Source of the DNA: Nageia nagi
Taxonomy: Eukaryota; Pinophyta
Assembly (NCBI GenBank): GCA_050084985.1
Contig: JBITNC010000001.1
Location: forward strand, 110,484,001 to 110,548,000
Reading direction: 5' to 3'
Length of the DNA stretch: 64,000 nt
The notes below the pieces were generated by a model. That model did not search any database, was not told the origin of the DNA, and saw nothing but the letters and a program-made list of their open reading frames with translations. Shown in pieces: positions 23,409 to 35,218 of the stretch; within the stretch, counting starts at the first letter, position 1; each line of letters begins with the position of its first letter. Both the position numbers and the translations under genes were made by a program.

Positions 23409-26400
23409 TGTCATAGCCCAAATCCACTCTAGATTTTCCTTAGTGTGTTTTGTTGTAGTTTAAGTGTGAAATGAGACATTGCTTATATATTATTTGAATA
23501 AAATGCTTGATAATATTTTATTTATTAAAGTTATGAAATCTTAGTTAAGGATAATGATTACTTATCCTACCTATATGTATATGTTACTACTGCAAGTGGT
23601 TTTGTGATGTGTAGGTGATAGGTAATGGAAGGTGGGATGCTTTTGAATGGTTTGGAAATGAATGATTACCAATAATTCTCTATGATCATATATACGATCA
23701 ATACATTAGGACAATTGGATAATTGATTGCACACATACATAGTAGCATAGGGCAAGATAAGCTCCCTAGGATTGCTAATGTGTGTTTATGATTGCCTAGT
23801 GTTCTTTAATTTGAGTTGAAAATAATTTTTATACCTTAAAGTATTGGTAAGGATATTAGTATAATTATCTAAGGACCCATAATAATTAAATTAAAGGGTA
23901 AACATAATTAAGGAAACTAATTGGGTAGGAAAAAGGTAAAGCTTAAGTATTTAAATTTATGTATTTAAGTATTTTGTAAGAATATGTATGTATTACTTCT
24001 TAATTATTAATTAAAATTGATTAATAATAAAGAATAGTCATACATAACATTAAATATTATTATTTAGCTTAAAATAAATAAATTAAGCTAGATAAATTAT
24101 GATTCATTGATTGATAAAGGCTAGAGTTAACTAAGCATTTAAAATATTATTTATAATTAAATAATATTTATTATACCTGATTAGCATGAGGTATCTCAGT
24201 TTTAGCTATTGTGTCCTAGTTACAAGTTAGGTTTGCCAGTGTTAAATTATGGTGTGTAAGTGGAACTTAGTCCACTGGGGTTTCGATTGATGACTAAGTG
24301 GGAAGATATTTCCACTTAGGAATTAAATTTCACTCACTTGAGTTTAAGTGGTGTTATCACTCCCCCTTATTTTTTAAGCCTATCCCTAGTTGAAAAATAT
24401 AAATAGAACCATAGGATGGAGCTTTTGATCATAGTTATTTTTTCATTAATTTTGGATGAGCAAAGTTTTACAATTTTTGAGCCAAGTCCTTCAAAAATTA
24501 CGAGATTTAATGATGTTTGCCTCTTATGTTTATCTGCTTCTCTATATTTCTATGAAAGCTTTATTATTTTAGGCATTTGATAAAATAATAATATTTGTTT
24601 TCATTGCTAAATTATGATTTGTTAAGGATTTAGTTTATTTCCATGCTAGAATGTTCCCTTTAAAAAGGCTAATGGTTTTGAAATTCGTGTATAGTTTTGG
24701 TATGAGTTTTTATGATTTTTACAATAGCCTTTTAAAGTTAAAACCCTTATTAATACTTTTGGGTTGTAAACATAAATATTTAGAGAAAATATTTATGTTA
24801 ATAAAATATTAGAAACTCCTCATACACCTTCTTATTTTTAAATTCCTCTTTGGTTTTAAGCCTACCTTGAAACTTGTGAGAAGAACATTCCTCTAGGTGC
24901 TTATAGGATTAGGGGAAGAGGTTTTATATTTAATTCTTACAATTCATGGAATATTATTTTATCCTTTTTTTCTTTTTGTAAAATAGTTTAAAGGAGGAAT
25001 TATTATGTTTAATTGGCTTGAAAATCCTTTGCAGGATATACATGGGCTTAAAGGGCCTTAATGGCCAACATATGGGATTAGGAGGGTTTGGGGGAACCAC
25101 ATGGGTCTTGGGGCTCTCCCAAGCCAATGTGAGGCCCATGGTCCCCTCTCCATTTCTTCCTCCATGGGAGGAATCTTTGGGGATATGTGAGGCTATGGGA
25201 GCCTATGTCATCCCATTTTACCCCCCTTATGCCTTTTTACTGTGTCTAACATTTGGGAGTGGGTCTTGGAACCTATGAGGCCTTTGAATTTTACCTCATG
25301 TTCTATGCATACCTTGGCCTTGTTTTACATGCAGAGTCTAGGATTTGGTAGGAGAATGCAAGTCTATTTTATCTAGGAAAATATTAAAAGAACTTTCTTA
25401 TTATTTGTTATTATATTATTATGTTAATGACATATTAGAGTGTTTTAATTCTAAATTGAAATAAGATTTATTTTAATTTGGAATTAAATACAAAGTTTAT
25501 GGTTAATTTTTGAAATGTCAAATGTGGTTTTATGGAAAGGTATGTAATATATGTATATTAGGATGTTTCTTTTATTTTAAAATATAGGTGCAATATTTTA
25601 AAATAAAGGATGTGGTATTATCTTAAAATATAAATAAATATTTTTAATAGTGTGCTATCATTTTAAAAATAGGGTAGTATTTTAAAAATGGAGTTGAGAT
25701 TATTATTTTAGGATATTATTATTGTATTCTAAAATAGAGCTTAGTGTCTTATTTTTAAATATGGTAGACATTTTTAAATTATAGTTGTTGATGAGAATTG
25801 ATGTTTTAAAATAAATATATTTGATTGTTTTAAAATGTGAGTTTACATTTAGAGTTCATAGAGTTGTTGGAATCTTTCCTTAAAATGGAAAAGCATGTAG
25901 TTACATTTTAGAGGAAACCCAAGATTGTATCTAATCAACTATTCTTGAGCTACCTTCAAATCTAAAGGAGTAAAGCCTTCTTTATATTGCGAGAAAGGAG
26001 GTTGTTAAATAGTTACCATGGGTTTTAAATTCATTGTACTTGCTAGTTGATTTGTGGAAATAAATAGCAAGGCTATTGTTGTAACAAGATTTGAAAAGAA
26101 TTATCACTTCATTATTTGGGATGATTGTGCTATTATGATTATTGTACAAGTTGATATTTTGCTATTGTCAAAGATGTTAAGTGTTATTATTTTATTAAAT
26201 AATAGTTTAGTAAATAAATTACCTTACTTGAATGTGATATTGCTTAGTACTTTATGATGATTACTTGATTTAAAATTTTTAGTTATATTATGATGTTAGG
26301 ACCTAAATCCCTTGTCTATAAGTAATGTATTTTATTTGTGAATGGTTTATCCTTAGGTTTTAGTAGGTCTTTGTTTGATGTTTAAACCTAAGTATGGACC

Positions 26401-26868
26401 TAACCCAAAGTTTTGAGTAAAGCATAACTATTCATTATGGGATGATAATTTATCTTCAAGCAAGTTAGGCTAAGATAAATTAAGAAATATTTATGGTTGA
26501 ATGGACCTCAGAGTATTAAATTACCTTGATATGATGATGGTGGGAAATACAAGAAGGTATGTGGTACCATTAGGAAGTCAGTATGTTCAATAGAACATGT
26601 AAAGGCAAGCCATGTGAGGTTATTTAATGGGTAGGTTAAATAATGAGAAATGGTATAAAGTTAGTGAAGAGTCTAGAATTATGAATGACTTAGCTTAGAA
26701 CAATACTAGTAATATGGTGAACCATAATTCATACCATTCTTAAGTAGCTTCCAAGCACATTCAAAATAGAATGTATTTAAACTACTTATTTTTATTTACT
26801 TAGAGGAAAAACATTTTGTTCTCACCTCTTGAATGTATGGGACGGGTGTTATAGTTATGGTCCTATGT
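23409..26868 (+). repeat. left LTR of the long-LTR Gypsy element
   Basis: This aligns along its length with 30268-33658, with scattered substitutions and small indels. A TATAAATA box is at 24398-24405. A GC-richer segment lies at about 25040-25270. Similarity ends at GGTCCTATGT (26868), after which the right LTR has 26 more bases. Confidence 0.9.
24398..24405 (+). promoter_or_regulatory. TATA box of left LTR
   Basis: TATAAATA, conserved at the equivalent place in the right LTR (31188-31195). Both sit in a shared GTTGAAAA-x-TATAAATAGAACC context, which fits the LTR promoter. Confidence 0.6.
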
Positions 26869-26904
26869 AGGAGCTTTGGAAACTCAAGTAACACCATTAA
26901 TAAT

Positions 26905-28150
26905 ATAGGGTAAGATTTTTGGTTCAAATGTTGACATACTTATTGATAATGATGTTAGAGATAGCTTTATTTCTAATCATATTTTGGAAAAACTATCAGA
27001 AAAGCCAAGGATCTTAGAGGAAGGGTGGAAGGTTGAGTTCATGTCAAGACAAACCCATACAATAGCCACTTATTATCCAAACATAGAAGTAACCTTGCCT
27101 ATGTGAAGTACTCAAGTAACCTTATTTGTTGCTCCTCTTCGATCTTTCAAAATCATTTTAGGTATGGAATGGTTTACAAACCATGGAAATTTAATAAAAT
27201 TTGAGGAAAGATGGGCAGATTTTAGGGATGAAAAAAGGATTTGTCAAAAACTCTTTTGTCAAAGGAAACCCTTTAAACCATAACTCTTGTCAGCTTTGCA
27301 ATTATTAAAGGTCATTAAAAAAAGGAGAATGATTTTTTTGTGAAAATAATGGGTATAGAAGAAGATTCAATATAGGAAGAAATACTTAGGATGCATCTAA
27401 TTCTACAATAATACATGAATATTTTCCCAAAGGAACTTTTGGGGATGCCTCCAAGAAGAGAGTTTGATTTCTTTATTGACTTGGTTCTAAGAGTAGAACC
27501 TATATCTATGACACCTTATAAGATGACCACTATTTAAATGGAGAAACTAAAAATTTAGTTAAATGAGTTATTGGAAAAAGGTCTTATCCAACCTAGCACA
27601 TCACCATGGGGAGCACCAGTCTTGTTTGTTAAGAAAAAAAATGAGTCATTGAGGCTTTGCATAGATTACAAAATGTTAAACAAGGTAACTATCAAGAATT
27701 GTTATCCTTTACCAAGGATAGATGATCTTTTTCAATAGCTTAAAGGGGCATGTATATTCTTTAATTTGGATATGAGATCAAGTTAACATTAATTGAGAAT
27801 CAGGGTTTTTGATACCCATAAAACTATATTCAAAACTTGGTATGGACACTATATGTTTACAATTTTACCCTATGGTCTTACCAATGCTCTTGCATCCTTT
27901 ATGAACTTGATAAATATTGTATTATGAGAGTACCTTGATAAATTTATCTTAGTATTCCTAGATGACATATCAATTTATTCATAATCAAAAGAGAAGCATA
28001 ATCATCATCTTAGGATAGTCATGGAGATTCTAAGAAGGAATCGATTATATGCTAAGATGAGCAAATGTGATTTTTATGTATCGTAAGTCCAATACTTGGG
28101 ACATATTATCTCTAGTGAAGAGATTTTTGTGGACCCTTCAAAATTGAGGT
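26905..28150 (+). pseudogene. protease and reverse transcriptase relic (long-LTR Gypsy)
   Basis: The protease opening ILIDNDVRDSFIS (about 26938-26976) matches the usual VLIDSGATHSFI, with D-N-D replacing D-S-G. ILGMEWF (27157-27177) is the protease flap-end motif of Ty3 elements. RT is readable from about 27560, through [11 protein letters not shown] and [10 protein letters not shown], to the catalytic FLDD at 27955-27966 and KMSKCDFYV at about 28060. Stops, for example at 27739 and 27928, interrupt it. Between the left LTR and the protease there is no gag sequence. Confidence 0.88.
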
Positions 28151-28285
28151 AATAATGAGTTGGAACCCACCAAAGAATGTCAGTGGAATAAGGAGTTTCA
28201 TGGGTCCTATAGGATATTACATATGTTTTGTCAATAACTACTCTAAAGTTGCTTACCCCATTACCCAATTAAAAAGAAAGAAAAT

Positions 28286-28620
28286 ATGTTTTTATGGAAA
28301 AAGAAGTGTGATCAAGCTTTTGATACTCTAAAAAAAAGGCTTACAATAATACCTATACTTAGAATTCTAGACCCACATGGATCTTTTGTTGTTTGCACAA
28401 ATGCTTCTAAGGAAGGATTAGGAGGAGTATTAATGCAAGATTGTGTAGCAATGGCCTTTGATTCTAGAAAACTTAAGAATCATGAAGGAAGATACACAAC
28501 TCATGATTTGAATTTAGTTTCATTTATTCATGCCTTAAAATTTTGGATATATTGTTTGTTAGGGAAATCTTTTGAACTTAGATGTGATCACCAAAGTCTT
28601 AGATATATCTTGACTTAGCT
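28286..28620 (+). pseudogene. RNase H domain (long-LTR Gypsy)
   Basis: A clean 110-codon open frame. It shows the connection-RNase H signature of Ty3 elements: a Trp-x5-Cys-x2-AFDTLKKRL start, FVVCTNASKEGLGGVLMQ around the first catalytic Asp position (here Asn, as CTNAS rather than CTDAS), SRKLKNHE, and DHQSLRYILT at the end. The D-to-N change at the first active-site position would by itself abolish RNase H activity. Confidence 0.88.
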
Positions 28621-30198
28621 AGATTTAAATTCCATACAAAGAAGATGAATGGAACTCCTTACTTAGTATGAATTTGGTATTGAGTATATCAAGGGAAAGG
28701 AAAATAAGGTATTTGATGCTCTAATTCATAGAAAATATATTGCATCCATAAGCTTGGGTCATACTAACCTTATTGATAAAATCCATGAATTCCAAGATTA
28801 GGATTATCATTGCCAAAGGATTAGAAGAGAACTTGTTGAAAATACACACAAGGTGCAAACTTTTTTTAACAAACAAGGTGGTATCATTTATTATAAGGAT
28901 AGAGTGGTAATTCATAAAGAGGAAAATATGAGAAATATTATTCTTTGGGAATCACACCACACCCCTTACTTTGCCCACCCTAGAGGGGCAAAAATGAGAG
29001 AAAACATGAAAAGATTTTTTTTTTTTTGCTAGGAATGAAGAGATACATAATTGGTTATGTCTTTAAGTGTCTAGAATAATAGAAAGTGAAGTTAGAACAT
29101 AGGCATCCTACAGGAAAACTTTATCTACATAATATCCCTACATAGAAATGGCAAAAACTTTCTATGAATTTTATTATCAAATTACCAAAAACTAGGTTTA
29201 GGATTGATCCTATCTTAGTGGTTGTTGATAAATTGACTAAAATTGCTTACTTCATACCTAGAAATATAACAGATGATGCTCTATTAGTTGCTATTAAGTT
29301 TGTAAGGGATATCATTTGATTGCATGGATTCCCAGAGGAGATAGTCTCCGAAATAGACTCAAGGTTTACTTTTGAGTTTTGGAAGAGTTTGCATAAAATT
29401 GTGGGCACTAAGTTAAAAATCATCTTAGTTTATCACCCAAAAATATATGGAAAAACTAAGTGAGTGAACCAAGTCTTGGAAGATATGCTTAGAATGTACT
29501 ATATTGATCACCCTACGAAATGGGAAGATTACCTACACTTAGTAGAGTTCTCCTATAACAATGGCTATCAATCATATTTGGGAATGACACCTTTTGAAGC
29601 CTTATATGAGAAAAGGTGTAGGACTCCTCTCTCATTGTATAATATTAAATATTGGGTTATGATCGATAATGATATTATAAGAGAGATGGAGGAGCATCTT
29701 AAGGGAATTTGAAAAAGGTTAAAGGAAGCTATATATCCATAGAAAAGCTATGTTGATTTGAAAAGGACACCAAGGGAATTATCCATTGGTGATAAATACT
29801 TTATGAGGGTTAAACCCAAAAAAAGTGCCATCAAATCTTCCAAGTTAGCACAAAGATATGTTAATCCTTTCTCTAGCTTAAATAAAATTAGTCCAGTCAC
29901 CTATAAGCTCGAACTTCTTCCTAACTTATCTAAGATCCATGACTCCTTCCATGTTTCCTTGTTAAAAAAGTATGTTCATGATCCATTACATCTTTGGGAT
30001 GTATCTACTTTGTAGATGGAGGACCCGCTGGCTGTGGAGGTGCACCTAGTTTGGCTTCTCAAAATCTGTACTAAGAAGCTCCCAAACCACTTGGTGGACC
30101 ACTATCATGTCCAATGGGACAAATATTCAAGAACTAATTCCACATGTGAAAATATGGAAAGCATGAAAAAACTATTTCCTTTTTTGTTTGAAAAGTAA
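28620..30198 (+). pseudogene. integrase and chromodomain-like tail (long-LTR Gypsy)
   Basis: The zinc-binding N-terminus lies near 28950-29070 and is interrupted by a T-run at 29016-29027. The catalytic core is broken at 29140-29460. A cleaner C-terminal segment covers 29464-29712 (SYNNGYQSYLGMTPFEALYEKRCRTP) and 29758-30013 (SIGDKYFMRVKP ... IHDSFHVSLLKKYVHDP). The final 30016-30198 frame ends LVDHYHVQWD...LFPFLFEK, matching the chromodomain-like end of chromoviruses, in which a V-x-W core is followed by a P-x-LF end. Stops split it into several pieces. Confidence 0.85.
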
Positions 30199-30267
30199 AC
30201 TTAAAACTATAAGACTATGATACTTCTAAAAAACATAAGAGACTATGTTAATCTAAGTGGAGGAGGA

Positions 30268-33200
30268 TGTCATAGCCCAAATCCACTCTAGATTTTCCTT
30301 GGTGTGTTTTGTTTTAGTTTAAGTATCAAATGAGACATTGAATATATATTATTTGAGTAAAATGCTTGATATGCTTTTATTTATTTAAGTTATGAAATCC
30401 TAGAAAAGGATAATGATTACTTACCCTACCTATATCCATAGGTTACTGCTATAAGTGGTTTTTCGATGTGTAGGTTATAGGTAATGGAATGCAAGATGCT
30501 CTTGAATGGTATGGAAATGAATGATTACCAGTGCTTCTCATGATCATATATAAGATTAAGATACAAGGACAATTGGGTAAGTGGTTGCATACAAACATAG
30601 CAACATGGGGCAAGATAAGCTCCCTAAGATTGTTAATGTGTGTTTATGATTGCCTAGTTGTGTTCTTTAATTTGAATTGAAAATAATTTATATGCCTTAT
30701 AGGATTGCCAAGGATGTTAGTATAATTATCTAAGGACCCCTAATAATTAATATTAGAGGGTAAACATAATTAAGGGAACTAACTAGATAGGAAAAAGGTA
30801 AAGCTTAATTATTTAAGTAAATGTATTTAAGTATTTTATGAGAATGTGTATGTATTACTTCTTAATTTTTAATTAAAGTTAATTAATAATTAAGAATACT
30901 AATCCCTAACATTAAATATTATTATTTAGCTTAAAATAAATAAATTAAGCTAGATAAATTATGATTGGTTGATTGATAAAGGTTAGAGTTAACTACACCT
31001 TTAAAATATTATTTATAATTAAATAATATTTATTATACCTAATTAGCATGAGGTATCTCAATTTTAGCTATTATGTCCCAGTTGCAAGTTAGCTATTGTG
31101 TCCATGTAGGAATTAACTCTCACTCATTTGAGTTTAAGTGGTGTTGTCACTTCTTGCTATTTTCTAAGCCTATCCCTAGTTGAAAACTATAAATAGAACC
31201 CTATGGTGGAGCTTTTGGTCATTCTTGTTTTTCATTAATTTTAGAGTAGCAAAGTTTTGCAATTTTGGAGCTAATTCCTTTGGTAATTATGAGATTTAGT
31301 GAGGTTTGCCTTTTGTGTTTATTTACTTTTGTATATTTCTATGAAAGCTTTATTATTTTAGGTATTTTATAAAATAATAGTATTTGGTTTTATTGCTAAA
31401 TTATGATTGGTTGAGGATTTAGTTTATTTCCATGTTGGAATGTTCCCTTTAAAAAGTCTAGTGGTTTTGAAATCGATGCATAATTTTGGTATGAGGTTTT
31501 ATGATTTTTACAATAGGCTTTTAAATTTAAAACCCTTAATAATGCTTTTGGGTTGGGAACTTAAATATTTAGAGATAATATTTATGTTAATAAAATATTA
31601 GAAACTCATACAACTTCTTATTTTTAAATTCCTCCTTGGTTATAAACTTGCCTTGAAACCTATGAGAAGCATATTCATCTAGGTGCTTATAGGATTAGGG
31701 GAAAAGGTTTCATATTTAATTCTTAAAAATCATGCAATATTATTTTATCATTTTTTTAAATTTTTTGTAAAATTAGTTTACAAAAGTAATTATTATGTTT
31801 AAATGGCTTGAAAAGCCTTTATAGGTTATACATGGGCTTAAAGGGCTTTAATGGCCAATGTATAGGAGTAGGAGGGTTTGGGGGACCCATGTGGATCTTG
31901 GGGCTCTCCCAAGCCAATGGGAGGCCCCTAGGCCCCTTTCCATTTTTTCCTCCATGGGGGGAAGCTTTGGGGAGATGTGAGGCTATGGGAGCCCATGTCA
32001 TCTCCTATTACCCCCCTTATGCCTTTTTACTAAGTCTAACATTTGGGAGTGGGTCATAGAACTCGTGAGGCCTTTGACTTCAACCTCATGTTTTGTGCAT
32101 ACCTTGGCCTCATTTTGCATGCAAAGCCTAGGATTTGGTAGGAGAATTCAAGTCTATTTTGTTTAAGAAAATATTAAATGTTTTCTTATTATCTGTTATT
32201 TTATTATTATGTTAATGATAGACTAGAGTGTTTTAATTCTAAATTTAAACAAGATTTATTTTAATTTAGAATTAAATACAAAGTTTATGGTTAATTTTTT
32301 AAAAGGAAAATGTGGTTTTATGGAAAGGGTATTTAATATATGTATATTAGGATGTTTCTTTTATTTTAAAATATAGGCACAATATTTTAAAATAAAGGAT
32401 GAGGTATTATCTTAAAATATAAATAAATATTTTTAGTAGTGTGGTATTATTTTAAAAATAGGGTAGTATTTTTAAAATGGAGTTGAAATTATTATTTTAG
32501 CATATTATTATTATTATAGTTTAAAATAGAGCTTAGTGTCTTATTTCTAAATATGGTAGGCATTTTTAAATTATAGTTGTTGATGAGATTGATGTTTTAA
32601 AATGAAGATATTTGATAATTTTAAAATGTAAGTTGACATTTAGAGTTCTTAGAGTTGTTGGAATGTTTCCTTAAAATTGTAAAGCATGTAGTTGCATTTT
32701 AGAGGAAACCCAAGATTGTATCTAATCCAAGCATTCTTGACCTACCTTCAAATCTAAAGGAGCAAAGCCTTGTTCGTATTGCTAGAAAGGAGGTTGTTAA
32801 ATAGATACCATGGGTTTTAAATTCATTATACTTGCTATTTGATTTGTGGAAATAAATATCAAGGCTATTGTTGTAATAAGATTTGAAAAGAATTATTACT
32901 TCATTATTTGGAATGATTGGGCTATTATGATTATTGCACAAGTTGATATTTTGGGATTGTCAAAGATGTTAAGTGTTATTCTTTTATTAAAGAGTAGTTT
33001 AGTAAATGAATTACCTTACTTGAATGTGATATTGCTTAGTAGTTTATGATGCTTACTTGAGTTGAAAATTTCATGTTATATGATGATGTTAGGACTTAAC
33101 TCCCTTTTCTATAAGTAATATATTTTATTTGGGAATGGTTTATCCTTAGGTTTTGGTAGGTATTTGTTTGATGTTTAAACCTAAGTATAGACCTAACCCA

Positions 33201-33684
33201 AAGTTTTGAGTAAAGCATAACTATTCATTATGGGATGATGATTTATCTTCAAGCAAGTTAGGCTAAGATAAATTGGGAAATCCTTATGGTTGAATGGCTT
33301 CAGAGTATTAAATTACCTTGATATGATGATGTGGGAAATACAAAAAGGTATGTGGTACTATCAAGAAGTCACTATGTTCAATAGAACATGAAAGGTAAGC
33401 CATATGAAGTTATTTACTGGGTAGGTTAAATAATGAAAAATGGTATAAAGTTAGTGAAGAGTCTAGAATCATGAATGAATTAGCTTAGAACAATACTAGT
33501 AATATTGTGAACAATAATTCATAGCATTCTCAAGCAGGTTCCAAATACATTCAGAATAGATTGCATTTAAACTACTTATTTTTATTTACTTAGAGGAAAA
33601 ATAATTTGTGCTCACCTCTCGAGTGTATGGAATGGGTGCTATAGTGATGGTCCTATGTGTTTTTATTGAAATAGGGTTGTAAAA
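30268..33684 (+). repeat. right LTR of the long-LTR Gypsy element
   Basis: It starts TGTCATAGCCC after a purine tract and runs 3417 bp to the ATAAT target copy. A TATA box is at 31188-31195. The last bases (GGGTTGTAAAA) do not end in the canonical CA, which may be decay. The GC-richer segment is at about 31830-32050. Confidence 0.85.
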
Positions 33685-33689
33685 ATAAT
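33685..33689. other. target-site duplication ATAAT, right copy
   Basis: This is the partner of 23404-23408. The following TTGTTGATAAGATAGATAC aligns with TACTTAACAAGATAC after the ATAAT in the uninterrupted paralogue at about 35,735. Confidence 0.78.
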
Positions 33690-34400
33690 TTGTTGATAAG
33701 ATAGATACAAAAATACATGTTGGGTGCCCTTCGCAACCCCGTTGGTTTGGATCTACTCAACCCCCTTGGCTTGGATTAACTTATCTTTTCTCAACCCTCT
33801 TGACTTGAATCTCTTTATCTAAGTTTTCTAACCCCCTTAGCTCAAAATGGTACAAGTTAAGTGCTCTATCCCCTTGGATTTTGATACCAAAAATTTAAAA
33901 TATTACAAGTGTTTGCCTAAGTTCCTTATGCAAGATTTTACTATTACTTTTTATTTACATTGAGGGATAGTTTTTACCCACCTCCTTGTGATTTGGGAGG
34001 AAGTTTGAAAATCACACCCTAGAAATCACCTTGAAAATTCTAAAATGAGGTGTTTAAAAATAGATATACCAAAAATGCCTCAAATCACCCAAATCTAAAG
34101 TCCATTTTTGGTCTAGTGGATTCTCATAATTCATTCTTGATTTACAATGATAGAACAAGATAATATCATATTGTAATTTGGTATGCAATGTAAGATTTTG
34201 TATTTTGAAGTTTTTGAGTTTCTAATGAAAAATTACATCCCTTCCAAAATAATAACTTACTTTTCTCTTTTTATTTGGGGAAGGTATCAAGTGAAACACT
34301 CATCAAAAGAGTTCCTTATAAGCTATTATAAGGTCAAAGGGGATGGGATGTTGAATTCGATTAGGTATTTTGTTATTGTGTTTGTAAATCAAATGCTATG
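33690..34400. repeat. duplicated block, copy A (partner at 35,735-36,430)
   Basis: Shares a long collinear similarity with 35,735-36,430: CTCAACCCCCTTGGCTTGG, AAATATTACAAGTG, GTGGATTCTCA-x-AATTCATTCTTGATTTACA and GGTATCAAGTGAAACACT occur in the same order in both. It was joined directly to the PPR array before the Gypsy insertion split them. No coding role is visible. Confidence 0.85.
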
Positions 34401-34490
34401 GTTTTTAATAATTTGATAGATATTTATGTAAAATATAGAATAATCCCTTATAGCATGATGAATTCTTATTGCATGAGAGTTCATTTTGGC
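34380..34490 (+). repeat. partial PPR-array unit
   Basis: TTTGTAAATCAAATGCTATGG...TTTGATAGATATTTATGTAAAATATAG matches the second half of the 228-bp PPR unit at 21.5-23.3 kb. It ends at the CATGATGAATTCTTATTGCAT equivalent of the unit tail. Only this half-unit is present. Confidence 0.75.
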
Positions 34491-34782
34491 CATGAATATT
34501 CACTAATAAGTGAATTTTAAAGATTCCTAAAATTGAAATTGGAAATTTTTTCAAGTTACATCCATTATTATTTATATTTTGACTAATATTCACTAACAAG
34601 GCAAATCAATATTTTAAATTAAAGTTTTATTTTTTTGCCTATATTTAAAAATAATAAATAGCTGACTTCACCTTGAAAATATAAATTATTATTTATATTT
34701 TGACTAAGTCACCCAATATAAATACCTTAATCTAAATTTGATACATCCATTGCTATTTACTATTGGATATTTGCCTCCTACT

Positions 34783-35045
34783 TCCTCTTGGTAGTAGTAT
34801 GCTACCTCCCAGTAGCATCCTGCTACCTCCTTGTGGCATTCTATTACAACCTGGTATTATATTACCACTAGCCTATAGCAGAGTACCATCTTTTGATAGT
34901 AGAATGTCACTCAGTACTAGATTACTACCTCTTGATAGTAGTCTCATGACACCTAATAGCAGTCTCATGTCGCTTAATAGTAGAATGTTGCTTATCAATA
35001 ATAGACTGCTACCTTCTAATAGTAGAAGACTACTGCAAAACTCTT
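34783..35045 (+). repeat. minisatellite, ~24-bp CTACCTCTTGATAGTAG-type unit
   Basis: Imperfect copies of words such as CTACCTCTTGATAGTAGTCTCATG follow each other about every 24 bp. Because 24 is a multiple of three, a plus-strand frame (34763-35047) stays open and encodes a repetitive Leu/Ser/Pro-rich peptide. I read that frame as a by-product of the repeat and not as a gene. Confidence 0.75.
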
Positions 35046-35218
35046 GAAATTCACCAAAAAAATCTACATGACAATTTTTTTCAACTTCAAATTTGCCTTT
35101 GTAATTTTTACAAATTTTCTTAAAATTACCTTAACTACAAATCTAATTTGCCAAAAATTTGTCAAGATACTTTTAAGGAAGGGCTCTTAAAATGAACCTC
35201 GTATTGCATTATTCTAGG

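Larger units (their letters stand above)
23409..33684 (+). mobile_element. gag-less Ty3/Gypsy chromovirus with 3.4-kb LTRs (Tekay/Del-like)
   Basis: Two long direct repeats (23409-26868 and 30268-33684) flank a 3.4-kb internal region coding, in broken frames, for protease, RT, RNase H, integrase and a chromodomain-like tail. LTRs begin TGTCATAGCCC, and a purine tract (AGTGGAGGAGGA) precedes the right one. Very long LTRs plus a chromodomain suggest the Tekay/Del lineage. This is inference from architecture only. Gag, the primer site and about 26 bp of the left LTR's 3' end are missing, consistent with one deletion. The two LTRs differ at roughly one base in ten by eye, so the insertion is old. 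Flanking ATAAT copies mark the integration. Confidence 0.9.

Noticed and set aside
31819-32001. 60-codon minus-strand frame in the right LTR, with an equivalent at 24,954-25,139
   Set aside because: It is the complement of the GC-rich LTR island. Its Pro-rich peptide mirrors the plus-strand Gly-rich one and has no independent support.
23409-33684. Intact, active retrotransposon
   Set aside because: Gag is missing, stops break pol, two active sites are altered and LTRs differ widely.
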